Origin: Bombyx mori
Taxonomy: Eukaryota; Arthropoda; Insecta; Lepidoptera; Bombycidae
DNA length: 64,000 bases
Assembly: GCF_030269925.1 (NCBI RefSeq)
Contig: NC_085120.1
Location: 13,109,501 to 13,173,500, forward strand
Reading direction: 5' to 3'
Below the pieces are notes generated by a model, which had not been told where the DNA came from, made no database searches, and saw nothing but the letters and a program-made list of their open reading frames with translations. The position numbers were made by a program, and so were the translations under genes. Positions 11,906 through 23,915 of the stretch are shown here, piece by piece (positions within the stretch are counted from its first letter, which is position 1; the number at the start of each line of letters is the position of its first letter).

Positions 11906-12060
11906 TCGCAATGTAACTACATATACTTAGACCTTAGAACTTATATCTCAAGGTGGGTGGCGCATTTACGTTGTAGATGTTTATGGGCTCCAGTAACCAC
12001 TTAACACCAGGTGGCTGTGAGCTCGTCCACCCATCTAAGCAATAAAAATATAAAAAAAAA
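11906..12060 (+). repeat. Bm1 SINE, 3' half
   Basis: ACCTTAGAACTTATATCTCA, then the GGTGGGTGGCGCATTTACG block, the GGGCTCCAGTAACCACTTAA block and an A-rich tail. It is 5'-truncated relative to the full copy at 49.4-49.8 kb. Confidence 0.85.
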
Positions 12061-12437
12061 TCTCACAGCACCAGGCGCTCATAACTCTATAGAAGCCAGT
12101 TAAGTCACATAAACTAGGTAGCAATCAATATTTCATTGCTCAAGTGGCGTCTTCCTTTATTAAGAAGGATAGGTCAGGACAATGCACCCGCTCTCCGCAC
12201 TGCAGCACGACGTACCCGAGGTCCTTAATTGGATGATCGCGGACGTGCCTGCCTTTCGATGAACTACAAGTAATTTAGGGTTGCACTTACAAACACTTTA
12301 TCGATCACTTCATGAGATGATATGAATCCTGTACAGTTGTTTTGTAACTAGCCTCTATTAAATTATGGAAACTGGTACTTTGTGATTATTGCAATTAGAC
12401 CTCATTAAACAATTTTTTTAATTTTCATTTCTGGAAA

Positions 12438-12522
12438 CCATGTGTCCATTGGAATTTTGGAACTGGTTCCAGAACCAACCTTGTAGTAACCAATTCAAAA
12501 ACGAATGCCAATGGACACATGG
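12438..12522. repeat. foldback sequence, 15-bp perfect inverted repeat
   Basis: CCATGTGTCCATTGG at 12438-12452 is repeated in reverse complement at 12508-12522, with a 55-base loop. Imperfect matching continues a few bases inward. It could be a minimal MITE or a structured remnant; no coding content. Confidence 0.6.
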
Positions 12523-12710
12523 TTAACAAACACGATACGCGCAAATTTATTTAAATATAATCATGATTTACATACTTTGTTACATGTACAACTATCCTAA
12601 AAAAAAATGTGTGCGTGTACTAGTGTACACACGTAAGAAGTGAAACTTGTTTATGGCCTTATTTTTCGAAAAATGATCTACATGCAACTTTCTAGAAATT
12701 GGTTAAATAA

Positions 12711-12829
12711 AGTTAAATTAGATAAAGTTTAAACAAAAGGATTTTATTATCATAGACATGAATACAAAAAAGTTAAATTAGATAAAGTTTAAACAAAAGG
12801 ATTTTATTATCATAGACATGAATACAAAA
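12711..12829 (+). repeat. 60-bp tandem duplication
   Basis: Two adjacent copies of a 60-base unit beginning AGTTAAATTAGATAAAG (12711-12770 and 12771-12829) appear identical until the last base. A second small repeat of about 21 bases (GCGTAACGGAAAAATGTGAC type) follows at about 12836-12880. Confidence 0.8.
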
Positions 12830-12879
12830 CAGATGGCGCGTAACGGAAAAATGTGACGCGTAACCGAAAAATGTGACGG

Positions 12880-14162
12880 TAAATTTTTTTCCAACGCCGA
12901 TAAGGAAGTTTCACTTCAAAAAAACAATAAGCATTCGTTAAAAGCACATAATAACTGCCCATTTGCTAACTCTCTTACTAGATATGCTTCATCACCACGG
13001 AAGTCACTGACGTAAACAATGAACACAGTCAAATACAAAATAGCTCAGCTTCCAGTTGAACACGTGCGCGTCCTGTGGATTCGTACCGACAGTTATCTGT
13101 TTCCCACCCACAAAGCAATGGCGGCCAAGAACCAGCACGCGTGTATACAAAGAAATAATACCCACAGTGCGACGCCGCGATGGCAGTAAATCACGTCGGG
13201 AACCTTAGCAGTGGGCTTGTGGGCATCCATACTAATGTCGTACTATCGGGTTGCAGTACTTAAGTCCGCTGTTGTGAAGAAAGCCATATGGGAAATAGAC
13301 TGATAAAGATAGCTCTGTATTCGTTGAACTCCTCTAGTTTATGCTTCCCTGGTTGTTGTCGAGCGAGCACAACTATGAACTGTGTGGTTTCAAATTTCAA
13401 AGTCTGTTTGTTTGTCATCGTTCATTATCTCTAAGCAATTTGTGAATCTATTTTAAAATCTTAAAAGTAAATATTAACTGAGGCAGTTAAAAACTAATTA
13501 AAATCAAAGCGAAATGAAATGCCATGTTTACATAATACGTGATTTAAATTGTAATACATCTCACAAGGACATCGGCCATAAGTCGTTGACCCGATCCAGG
13601 AAGGGCCATCTTGTAAGGACGTTGGTCGTTGAATCTGATTAAAGACAAGATTGAACGATACGAATGAAGTAAAGGCTGGTTTACAGTGATCCAATGACCA
13701 ATGAATGGTATCAATCAACCTAGTTTAAGTATCAAACGATCAATCTTTTCAAAAGAAAAACAAGGAGTATTATCGATCAGCCCTACGCATATAGAGGCTT
13801 TTACTGTATTTTAAATTATTTTACACCTAAAAATAATTAAAAACAATCTATTTCTAAAATTGTCTAAATCTAATAATTTGTCTATATGTATTCCTTTCTA
13901 AATTTGTCTAAATTTTCTCTGAATGCTAAGTCAGTACAGCCCGCTGCGAATGTAGTAAAGTACTACAGGAAGAACGACAAGGCCTCTTCATCGATCTAAT
14001 ATACTATAACTAAAAAATATTAACACTGAAACTGCTTGGCCAGCGATGAATCACTGGGCCCATGTGAATCTCCCTAATACGTTTTTTTTTGCTTAGTACT
14101 GTCCAATTATTGCCTGCGTTTTATTATCATACGAATTTAATCTATCAGCTGTACTGTCATAA
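12880..14162. other. no gene recognised
   Basis: Mixed sequence. A 74-codon minus-strand open frame at 13.5-13.7 kb has no recognisable feature or splice support. GC-richer patches at 13.05-13.25 kb are not recognised. Confidence 0.35.
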
Positions 14163-14579
14163 TCTATATATTAATACGTGAAGCAAAATTTTGTATCCCT
14201 TTTTACGAAAATTGCGCGGACGGAGGAGTATGAAATTTTCCACACTTATAGAGAATACAGAGAAGAACTGCACAATGCTCATTTTTTTTTAAATAATGCA
14301 TAAAAGATACATTAAATCAATAAAGAAAACATTACACACACTACATATCATGTATTTGACGCACACACGCATGCATATCATTTATTGTCAAACTTTTGTT
14401 CTTGACGTCTGTGGTCAAATTGAGAATAGATTAAATATTGTTTGTCTTTGTTAATATTTTTTATAGTGTAGTCTTGGCGAAATTTAAGATTATAGAAGTA
14501 TAAAATACTGTCATAATAGTGTACAAACTTACAATTCCAATTAATTATAGTCGAATTTCGACTATTGCGGGACCTCTAG
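14163..14579 (+). mobile_element. non-autonomous Helitron, family H2
   Basis: It starts TCTATATATTAATACGTG after a host A (14162) and ends ACCTCTAG before a host T (14580). A palindrome TAGTCGAA...TTCGACTA at about 14548-14565 lies some 11 bases before CTAG. TC start, 3' hairpin, CTAG end and A/T insertion are the standard Helitron signature. There is no coding capacity. Confidence 0.8.
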
Positions 14580-15339
14580 TATTTATAATTAATTGTATTG
14601 TATTTAAAGTGATGTTGTAATAGGTGAAAAAAATAAAAAATTTCTTAGCCTGAATGAAAACTCGACGATGCACCCAATGAAATTGATGAATGAAACACTT
14701 TCTTTGTTTGGAAATGTCATTGCGTCCCGTCTCAATGATGGAGAGACTGGGGAGACTATTTATCTAATATTTAAAACTGTTTATCTGTTTGTCTACGCGA
14801 ACACCCATCATTAATCAATTGACAAAGAAAATTACTGGTTGCAGGCGGGTAATACCAGACATTCTTTAAATGGTTGTTAATACCACAATATTTAGGAAAT
14901 CATTAATGTAACGTATCATTTGACTTCCTGGTCTCTGGTTTAGAATTCAGAATGTGAGAAGTAAAACTGGTTTCCCGGTACAGTACTGTATTGGTTTGTG
15001 GTGAGCGCGGCGGCGGCGTCGCGGAAGGGACACACAACTTCGCACTCCGGTTGCGGTCACTCTTTATTTTATATAGATACCGTCATAGAATTACAGGAAT
15101 ATAGGGTCCTCGGTACTTCCTGCAGCACAGTCCTTCTTATTTACGAAAGGATACTTATCGGGTTTGAAGCTTAGGTTTTAGTGTGTTGCCTCCTCATTTT
15201 CCGGCTTGTTAATTATTAGGGTTGCCACTCTCCGTGCTAATCATGATTTATCAGAAAGATTGGAAAAGAGGACGCAATCGCGAAAGGACCTAACCAAACT
15301 TGGTTATCATGGTATGCATGCTTATCATGCTTGGTTAGC

Positions 15340-15530
15340 ATGCTAAGTGGTTACCGAAGCCCATAGACCTACAACGTAAATGCCGCCTCCCACCTCGAGA
15401 AATGAGTTCTAAGGTCTCAGTGTCTACAGTACAACGGCTGCCACACCCTTCAAACCGAAACGTGTTACTGCTTCACAGCAGAAATAGGCAGGGTGGTAGT
15501 GGTACTTACCCGTGCGGACCCCGTATTTCA
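15340..15530 (-). repeat. Bm1 SINE, truncated
   Basis: Reverse Bm1: CTAAGTGGTTACCGAAGCCC, then CACCCTTCAAACCGAAACG, then CAGAAATAGGCAGGGTGG. The tRNA head and the A-rich tail are missing. Confidence 0.8.
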
Positions 15531-15569
15531 AAATACAGACTTATTTATTATAACTAACTTATGTCAACC

Positions 15570-15762
15570 CATTCAAAAGCTTTGGAATCCGGCTTTGAAA
15601 TGAGCTCCCCTTTATGAGCGCTATGACATGTCCTTCAATCGAGGCTTGTGGAGAGTACTTAACGATAGGTAACGGCTTGGCTCTGCCCCAGGAGTTGTTG
15701 TAGTCCATGGTAACCATTAACCATCAGGTGGACTAGCGCAATAAAAAAAAGTTGTTCTCCGA
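15570..15762 (+). mobile_element. 3' tail of non-LTR retrotransposon (same family as 3.1 kb)
   Basis: ATCCGGCTTTGAAATGAGCT, GACATGTCCTTCAA, TTGTGGAGAGTA and GGCTTGGCTCTGCCCCAGGA lead to an A-rich end. The first part corresponds to an RLWNELP-type RT C-terminus with disruptions. Confidence 0.6.
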
Positions 15763-16509
15763 AATAATAAGAATTAATATGAACGATCTATTAGTCAATT
15801 TACTATTTACATGCAATTAAATTTTTTAAAACAACTCCAGAAAATAGTAAACATAGTTTTCCCTACCTATCTATTGGTTTCCGATAAGCGATAAAAGCTG
15901 TATCAAAGATATTCATGATTCATTCATAAATAGCTGTTCAAATTGTCTCTCAACAGGACCTGTGTAAGTTCACATCGCAGATGATACCGAGCAACACATC
16001 ATACGCTAACAACAACACAGCGCGAGTATGTAACACGGTTTCCCGTGTGTAGTGGCGTTTACACATTTGACACTGAACATACCTTGCTTCCAATTTATAA
16101 TCTGTTAACTGATTATTGTTACAAATTAAACTCAAGGAGGTATTTACTGTTCATCACAAAATTAATTAGCTAATCGTTTACGCAATAAATAAATAAATTA
16201 AGTTTCTGATTAGCATCACCATGACCTCTATGTACACGGATTAAGAACCGCTTTAAAAAATTGGCAAGACAGCGTAAAATTGTTAAAATTTTTATACTTC
16301 TGACTACGTTATGAAAGTCTTGCGTTACGCGAGTAACTACAATTCTCAATTACGTTTCTATTTTGTTATTATTTATTAACCTGCTTGTTATTCGAAACCT
16401 GATCCTATTTAGCATTTTATACAATCCTCGGTCCCGGTCTACTGACCGTGATGATGAAAACGAACGCGAGATGTGTAGCGGTATTCCTCCGCCGCACTGC
16501 ATGCTAATA

Positions 16510-17395
16510 GCACGGCTAAATACCCCGGTAACCCAATGCCCCGTTCCGTGCATACGCGTGTCGCCACTCTAACCTCTTCGCGTTATGCTCTCCTTGTACG
16601 CTGGCTGAACTTGTATCTAAATTGTTAAATGAATTCATGAAGATCTGTTTTGCAATTTTATAATGTAACAAATTAAGTAAAAATACATAATATTCGAAAC
16701 GTATAACAACAGAATTCCACATAACATATTGGTACGCTGGTAACAGTAACGCCATCTGTTGTCGAACATCAGAAATGAATATCAAAAGAACTAGTAATAC
16801 CGAGAACACGCGATAAGTGTAACACCATCTCTTATCAAATAGCAGAAACACATATCAAAACGACTTATCCTATTGGGAATGTAGTTGTAAACTTGTCGTG
16901 TAGACTGTAAAAGCGATGACACGAAGGCAATTAGTAATATAATCTTTTCGAAGCGAAACAACGAACGGATCACCTGAAGTAAACGAAAGGAGTTGACTGC
17001 GAATGGTAAACTGTTCCTTAAGTATTTTAAATGCCAAATGCGCGTAAAAATATTTTCATAAATTAATTCCAAATATTGAATGTCGAATACTTACACACTT
17101 AAAACATTATTATTAATATCCTCCCTCAATCACGAACAGATAAAATCTTCAAATCGTAAATAAAGATTCTCAATTACTTGATGTTAATTTGAAATGAATA
17201 CAACGTATAATGTAGGTTTAGTGTAAGCAATTTTCTATAGCTTTTACGTGGGAAAATAGCAATGCTTATAACGGCACCTCCTCACGCAAATAGTACCCTG
17301 GTAACCCAATGCCCCGTCCCGTGAACGTATTTCGGTTTTTAATAGATGTTTTACTTAACCTCTGCGGTACTGTGCCATCCTGGTACATTAGTACG
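16510..17395. repeat. dispersed and local repeats
   Basis: CCGGTAACCCAATGCCCCGT at about 16524 recurs with one change at about 17294, each followed 50-80 bases later by a CTCCTTGTAC or CATCCTGGTAC motif. At about 16745-16870 two imperfect direct copies of a CCATCT...CAGAAA...ATATCAAAA block lie about 75 bases apart. No coding sequence is supported. Confidence 0.45.
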
Positions 17396-17755
17396 CACGG
17401 ATACATGCGTAGAAAACAATTAGGTAATAATAAATAGATAAATATGACCAGGTCGTGATCACAATTTAGTCAATAAATACAGTTATCACACCCAATAGTA
17501 CTTATGTATTGTTATTGTTCATAAAATAATGCTTATACTACAAGGTTGACATTACACAATCTAATGCCATAACTGCTATCACTATGCACCATCACCAGCT
17601 TCCGAATAAATAATAATGGGGTCTAATTTGCAAACCCAGGAAATAGAAATCGAATCTAATATTTTGCTTTACAATTAATGTTTGTATCGATATAATATTG
17701 TTCATTTCATGAATATTTAAAATATATTGCGTTGATAAGATGAACTAGCTCGCGA

Positions 17756-17875
17756 CACAGCTGGGGCTAAGTGGTTATCAGAGTCCATGGACATCAAGAA
17801 TATCACCATTACCCGTGAGACATGAGGTCGAAGTCTCAATTATAACGGCTGTCGCTGACGGGTGTGTGTCTAACT
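17756..17875 (-). repeat. Bm1 SINE, degenerate
   Basis: GCTAAGTGGTTATCAGAGTC and GAGGTCGAAGTCTCAATTAT, followed by AACGGCTGTCG, correspond to reverse Bm1. Confidence 0.55.
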
Positions 17876-18473
17876 TCTGAAAAACCATCAAATCTTACTG
17901 AGGAAATATGACACAGTTTACCTTCCCCAAACTTTAAAGAGCATTCTATTTTAATAAACAAGGCCAAAATTAGATCGGCCGTTCCCGGTTAAAGCAAAAA
18001 AAAATCTCAGCGAGTTTGAAGCCAGATGTCCGGCGAAGATGGTTGGTAACTAAAACCGCGTGAAAAAGTCTGTTAATTAAGAATTCTACTCATATGAAGG
18101 TGGAATTTGATCCTGCGAGAAAAACTCTAATATTTTATATATTTTTTAAAGAACTCAAACATTTAACCTCATCGGGTTCACTGTGTTCTAAGCGCGGATG
18201 CCGAGAAAATTAACGGATGAGTTTTAAAAGTTGTTTGCAGTTTTCAAATTGATAATTGTTTCACAGAGAATCACAGCTCAGACTGAAACTACCTACATTT
18301 GTCTCCATCCAAACCGGAAGCTTGAATGTTGAGTAGGCCGGATGGTGGTCCCTGTCAACATCTGCGAGGCGTCAAGACCCCCATACCCTGAGCGCTCCCA
18401 AGGCGCGAAAAATTCATGTATGAGGATCGGCCCCTGTCCAAAAAATAATCCTCGCAACAATCTTACCTTACTA

Positions 18474-18705
18474 CTGATGGTAGGACCTCTTGTGAGTCCG
18501 CACGGGTAGGTACCACCACCCCGCCTATTTCTGCCGTGAAGCAGTAATGCGTTTCGGTTTGAAGGGTGGGGTAGCCGTTGTAACTATACTGAAACCTTAT
18601 ATCTCAAGGTGGGTGGCGCATTTACGTTGTAGATGTGTATGGGCTCCAATGACCACTCAACAAGTGGGATGTGAGCTCGTCCAACCCATCCATATAAAAA
18701 AATAA
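18474..18705 (+). repeat. Bm1 SINE, 5'-truncated
   Basis: The body from GATGGTAGGACCTCTTGTGA to the A-rich tail is well conserved, with a small deletion in the CTTAGAACTTATATC block. Confidence 0.85.
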
Positions 18706-20240
18706 AAAATAAAAATTCTAGGCAGTCCACATTTTGTTTTGAGTCAATTATCGCATTTATCCTTGTGTATCATCAAGGTTGGATTGTAAGCGTAACGGCT
18801 CGTGCCAGCCAGCGTGTCACGACCAGCCTCGTTGCATTTCAATTTATAGCTCAGATATGCGATCGATTTAATTCAATAGATCGACTTTCGAGATAACAGA
18901 CAGCAAATATTATTACCGGGTGCGACTTCGATGTCTGGGTGTCATTGGCTCATATCATTTTTTGGTTGTAGCTGTGACACTTCACTCAAGCAGGTCAGTA
19001 CATCTGTTTCTTTAAAGCAATAATATATAAAGGTAGTATCGAAACACATTGCATAAGATTATTATTAATAAAATTCAATTATTTTGACGTAATAAAAATA
19101 AATCATGTTATAAAACAAATATTTAGCAACATTTCGAAAAGCTTAATTTACAAATTAACAAAACTTAATTGATGATCATTCATATATGACACAATACGAT
19201 GTGTCGGTTTCTTCACAAATCATCAGTATTTCTATCGGTAAAGGTCAAATATCTCGATTAGTTACCGTAAAAGGATCGATAATTAATCGATGCGAACGCG
19301 ATCTTAATTGACATTCACGAGCTGCGATAGTTGTGATCCCCGCGGCCTTGTGCCCGCATTCGTTCATTACATTAAAATTAAAATTGATTTAGACTAATTA
19401 GGGTTGAGGTGAATGTTTGTAGTACTGCTATAATTTGTATGTTGATCAAGTCAGGTTATGGCAACGGAGTCGCGGAATTAAGTTAGTTTTTATAGTCTCA
19501 ACCATAAGCGTACTGACTATACTACTGATTTTACTAAAAAACATTCTGCATGCAATAACAAAAAAAGTGAACGAATAAAAAAATTAATTAAATTTGAGCA
19601 CCATAAGGGGGAAAACACAGGAGGAAAATAATAAAAGATGTTATCTTATTTGTAAACCAAACGCACAGATTGCCACCGTTTCACAAGGGTTTTCTGAGAA
19701 ACAGGTCAGTCACCTCGCCGTAACCTACAGTATATCTGCGTAAAAATAGGGAACTTAAAGATTTGGTTCAAATCTATTGCGTATTTTTTTACAGCCATAA
19801 TACTACATTATAAGTGGTTCGAATTTAAGCAATACTAAAAGACATTAATAAATTATCTTTCAACGGCTATCCTGCTGTAGCTGAAATGTATGATTACTTT
19901 TTATGCCAAGTGACAGTAACTACTGGCAGGATGGATCACAAGACATATCCAAAGACAAAGTCTAATTAGCGATGCCCATTATGCAATTAACTATCCGGAG
20001 ACAATACAACAAACACTCCATTAATGACTACTTATTTAAAGTCCATATTTAATATTGTATTTTTGTTAACATTTTATAAATGGTCTCCTTTCAAATAACT
20101 TTGTAAATATTAATCCACGTCATAGATTTCAAGTTCTTCAATCAATCATATTGAATTACGAAATAGAATTTACTTTTGAAACATAGGCTTCGAAAATGTA
20201 GGGAAAAAATATAGGGAAAATTTAATTTATTTTATGCGCA
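18706..20240. other. no gene recognised
   Basis: AT-rich sequence with no supported exon or transposon end. The longest open frames are under 60 codons. Confidence 0.35.
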
Positions 20241-20244
20241 GTGG

Positions 20245-20345
20245 GGTGAACCAGCTCACTTGGTGTTAAATGGTTACCGGAGCCAGGAGGATTACAATGC
20301 GAAATCTACCACCCCTTGAGGCATGAGGTCTAAGTCTCTAGTCTA
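20245..20345 (-). repeat. Bm1 SINE, degenerate fragment
   Basis: CAGCTCACTTGGTGTTAAAT, TGGTTACCGGAGCC and GAGGTCTAAGTCTC follow reverse Bm1 order. Confidence 0.55.
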
Positions 20346-20921
20346 AAGTCTTTGCGACAGAACTATAAATGATTCTGAATTGAACAACATTAAATCGGTT
20401 TACTTCGTTTCTGTCTCTCGTATATAGTAATTAGATCCCGAGTTAAATATTAGTGTTTTACACGAGAAACATTTGTAACTCTGTGGCACGGCTCCAGGGA
20501 GAGAAACCTCCATAAATTGTGTTACAAATGACACTGTATTAATATTACAGCTCTACGTTCATATAATTTTACATTAAATTACTATAAATTTCAACTTGAT
20601 AAGAAAGTTTATGTCTCTTGTCAATTGTATATTATTTCGAACAGATATTCAAATGTTGTTTAACTGAGAGTTGATTCTTCGTGCTTTTCGTATAGTTTTA
20701 AAAGTTGTAGTGAAATCCATAATCTATTAAGGTTTGGCATTAACTGGGTAGTCGGACTCATAGCGCCCCCGTTGACAAGAGATTTCCGGAGCCTATATAA
20801 GCTAGGTGAATATTGTCACCTATCCTGAGATATCGGATCTTCGAATCAGAACACAAAATGGTACCCGGCAGTAATAGGCAGGACTGTCATTCCTCACCAA
20901 AGGCATTCAAAATATTGATCA

Positions 20922-21357
20922 CAAGCGGCCCGCTCCGGCTCCGCTCGGGTCTTTAACAAAAATTTCAACGATAATTGACGTTGTTTTATTTTTTTAAATA
21001 AAAGAACACTTATTACGGCATAACTATAATAGTCAGACATATGCTGTCGCGATCCTTTTTATAAATAATAATGTGTTTTACAAAGTCGTAGTACATTATT
21101 TTATTTTATCATCAATAGGTTTCGCAAGGCACGCGATGTAAATAATATTTTAGGTAATTTTTTTACACCTTGGGTTCCATTATTGGAGTTTTAGTAAGGA
21201 TCCCTATTTTTTTTCAAAAAAGATTATAGCATATGTCGCTTGGGAATAGTGTAGCTTGCAAACAGTGAAAGAATTTTTCAAATCGATTCAGTAGTTTCGG
21301 AGCCTATTCTATACAAACAAACAAACAAATCTTTCCTCTTTATAATATTAGTATAGA
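20922..21357 (-). mobile_element. Helitron-like non-autonomous element, family H3
   Basis: On the minus strand it starts TCTATACTAATATTATAAAG, contains a CAAACAAACAAA/TTTGTTTG tract near the start, and ends GGAGCGGGCCGCTTG|T. It shares termini and order of internal blocks with 47966-48402. The end is CTTG rather than CTAG, so the Helitron assignment is less certain than for H1 and H2. Confidence 0.6.
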
Positions 21358-21789
21358 GTATAGATTAGTATCCTTTGCGATCTACGGAGGGAGCCTTTAG
21401 TTCTCATGAAGCTAATAATTTAAAATTGATAATTGGCGTAGACCAGGCGTGTTGCATAGTTTAAAATACAAAAGTAATCATGTAATCAATTAATAAAAAG
21501 GATGTGTCAGTTATAACTGGTTTGTACCAATAACTCTGTAGAGGCGGGCACGTGCGACGCGTGCGCGCTGTGAAAGTGAATCGTATAATTAATTTTTGTA
21601 AGCTCACGCTCCGATGAGTTGCGCAGAATATCTCGACTCGGAACTGTTAGAAAACTGTGCATATAACAGAGAAAAATAAAAAAAAAATGAATTAAAATGT
21701 TATTACATATATTCAAATCTTTGTAAGATAATACTCAAATGGCAGCATCAAAGAAAACAGAAACGATAATTAACGGTACTTTTTTATGT

Positions 21790-22160
21790 TTGAGACATGA
21801 CTGGTGGCCCGGAGATCTTTCCAGTTTTACCAATTGGGCGAGCAAGGGCTCAGCCAGGAGGGGTGGGTTTTGCTAACAGCTACCGGAGCGCCTCCAAAGG
21901 AGACCTAATACTCAAGAGTAGCTGCTTCGCGAATGAATCTACTAGCGGATCGGAATCGCGACCCGCTGAGAAGATCTGACGAGAAACTCAGCGGGCTGAT
22001 GTTTAGGCTAGGTTGCATGTCGAACACTTTGCCGTGTTCGACGAGCATGGTTACCGGGGTCCCTACTCCTAGTGTTAGAGCTGAAGGCGTCTAATGCAAG
22101 GGTGTCTAGAGCGTCGGCGGTGACTGGCTCCTGCGTGATCAGGATTCGGGGACAATTAAT
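21790..22160 (-). mobile_element. 5'-truncated jockey-like LINE, 3' end
   Basis: The reverse complement matches the 53.6-kb element from within the ORF2 C-terminus (around the codons for the YSPNPD segment) through the 3' UTR, GACTGGTGGCCCGGAGATCT. It carries internal indels, so it is older than the 54-kb copy. The open frames across it on both strands are read-throughs of this tail. Confidence 0.75.
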
Positions 22161-22750
22161 GTTACTGTAGAGAGTGTGCGGCCACGCCAGCATTGATCTG
22201 CGATATTACTGCAATGATTATATTACTATTCGTGTGTAATTTCTCGGTAATATTTCAGGCAATACTTAATGCTAAAAAGTATGCGTATATAAAATTATCT
22301 GGCCTCTAATTCTTCCTTTATTAAATCTTTCGAGCGAAGCGCAAACTAATAATTGAATAGGTGACAATGTACCAAGAGAACATAAACACAAAGGTGTTGA
22401 AAGTACCGTTATGCGATTATATTATTCACAAATGGCCAGTCGTAAAGAGTGCAGTAATCCTTCGCAATGTCGCAATGTCGCAACGGTACACCAGCACACC
22501 AAAAATGGCCCTAGAGACCATTCCTAGTGAAGATAAGCCGATAAACTTCACATTCGGTTGAAGCAGAATACATACGTCTTTTGTTTTTCACCAGAAATCT
22601 TTATTTGATATTTACGGATTAATGGGTAATGCGAATTTAAAATCTGTTTTTTTTTTGAGAGCCTATTGCTTATTTGAATAAATGATAAAATAATATTCAT
22701 GAAAACACCATTATCGGGTTTGACGGAGCTACTTTGGTTAGTACATACAT

Positions 22751-22994
22751 TTTTTTTTTATTGCCCAGATGGGTGGACGAGCTCACAGCCCACCTGGTGT
22801 TAAGTGGTTACTGGAGCCCATAGACATCCACAACGTAAATGCACCACCCACCTTGAGATATAAGTTCTAAGGCCTCAGTATAGTTACAACGGCTGCCCCA
22901 CCCTTCAAGCCGAAACGCATTACTGCTTCATGGCAGAAATAGGCGGGGTGGTGGTACCTACCCGTGCGGACTCACAAGAGGTCTACCACCAGTA
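22751..22994 (-). repeat. Bm1 SINE, 5'-truncated
   Basis: Reverse Bm1 from the T-rich tail (ATTGCCCAGATGGGTGGACG) to GTCTACCACCAGTA. Good conservation; the tRNA head is absent. Confidence 0.9.
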
Positions 22995-23708
22995 TTTTTT
23001 GCAAAGTTGATTAAAGCGTACATTGTATTACTGCACTAAAGTGAAGTGTGGTATTCATCGACTCTAACATCTACAGTGCTCTAAGCTAAGCTATCTTGCT
23101 AATACGAATCATTAAGTTAAGACAGTTTTAAAATTCATACAGTAACCATACTAACAAATAGCTACACTAACCATAATATGTATAGTACAATGGTAATTTA
23201 AAAGCAATGTTTGGCTTATTATAAGGGTTTTACGACAATTTTTAAATGTTATTATAGTCCAGAGAACCTACCCGAAGCTCCCTATTGTTAGCTCCCCTTC
23301 TTTCTATCCGGAGGCAGGACTTTTGGCCCATGTACTTCCACGGCATATCCGTTGCCTTAGTCGCGTTTAGATTTAAGAGGACTTTTTTAATGAACTAGTC
23401 ATGATAAGAAGCTCAGAACAAGACGACTCACAAAAATGTTGCCAAACAATTCATAATCATTTTTTCTCGTAACCGATAACAGACTATTAGTATGACTACA
23501 AATCGGACATGCGTACAATGAACATATTATTATTATCACTGCTGCTGACAATAATTTGTACTATGTCGAAATTCAATTGTTACTATACTATACTTTATAG
23601 TGATAAAGCCAAACTTACCAGACCTCAGCGGGCGCGACTCGTCATATCGAAGCAACTGAAACAAAATGAATCATTCATTACTTTACTGTACAGGACATAC
23701 CCTAATAT
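22995..23708. other. no gene recognised
   Basis: AT-rich sequence. A 90-codon open frame at 23509-23781 starts here but its last third is Bm1 read-through, so it is not supported. Confidence 0.35.
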
Positions 23709-23915
23709 ATATTTTTTATTGCTTATGTGGATGGACGAGCTCACAGCCCACCTGGTGTTAAGTGGTTACTGGAGGCCATAGACATCTACAACGTAAATGC
23801 GCCACCCACCTTGAGATATAAGCTCTAAGGTCTCAAGTATAGTTACAACTGCTGCCCCACCCTTCAAACCGAAACGCATTACTGCTTCACGGCAGAAATA
23901 GGCAGGGCGGTGGTA

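Noticed and set aside
21797..22193. Small proteins on both strands
   Set aside because: Read-throughs of a truncated LINE 3' end.
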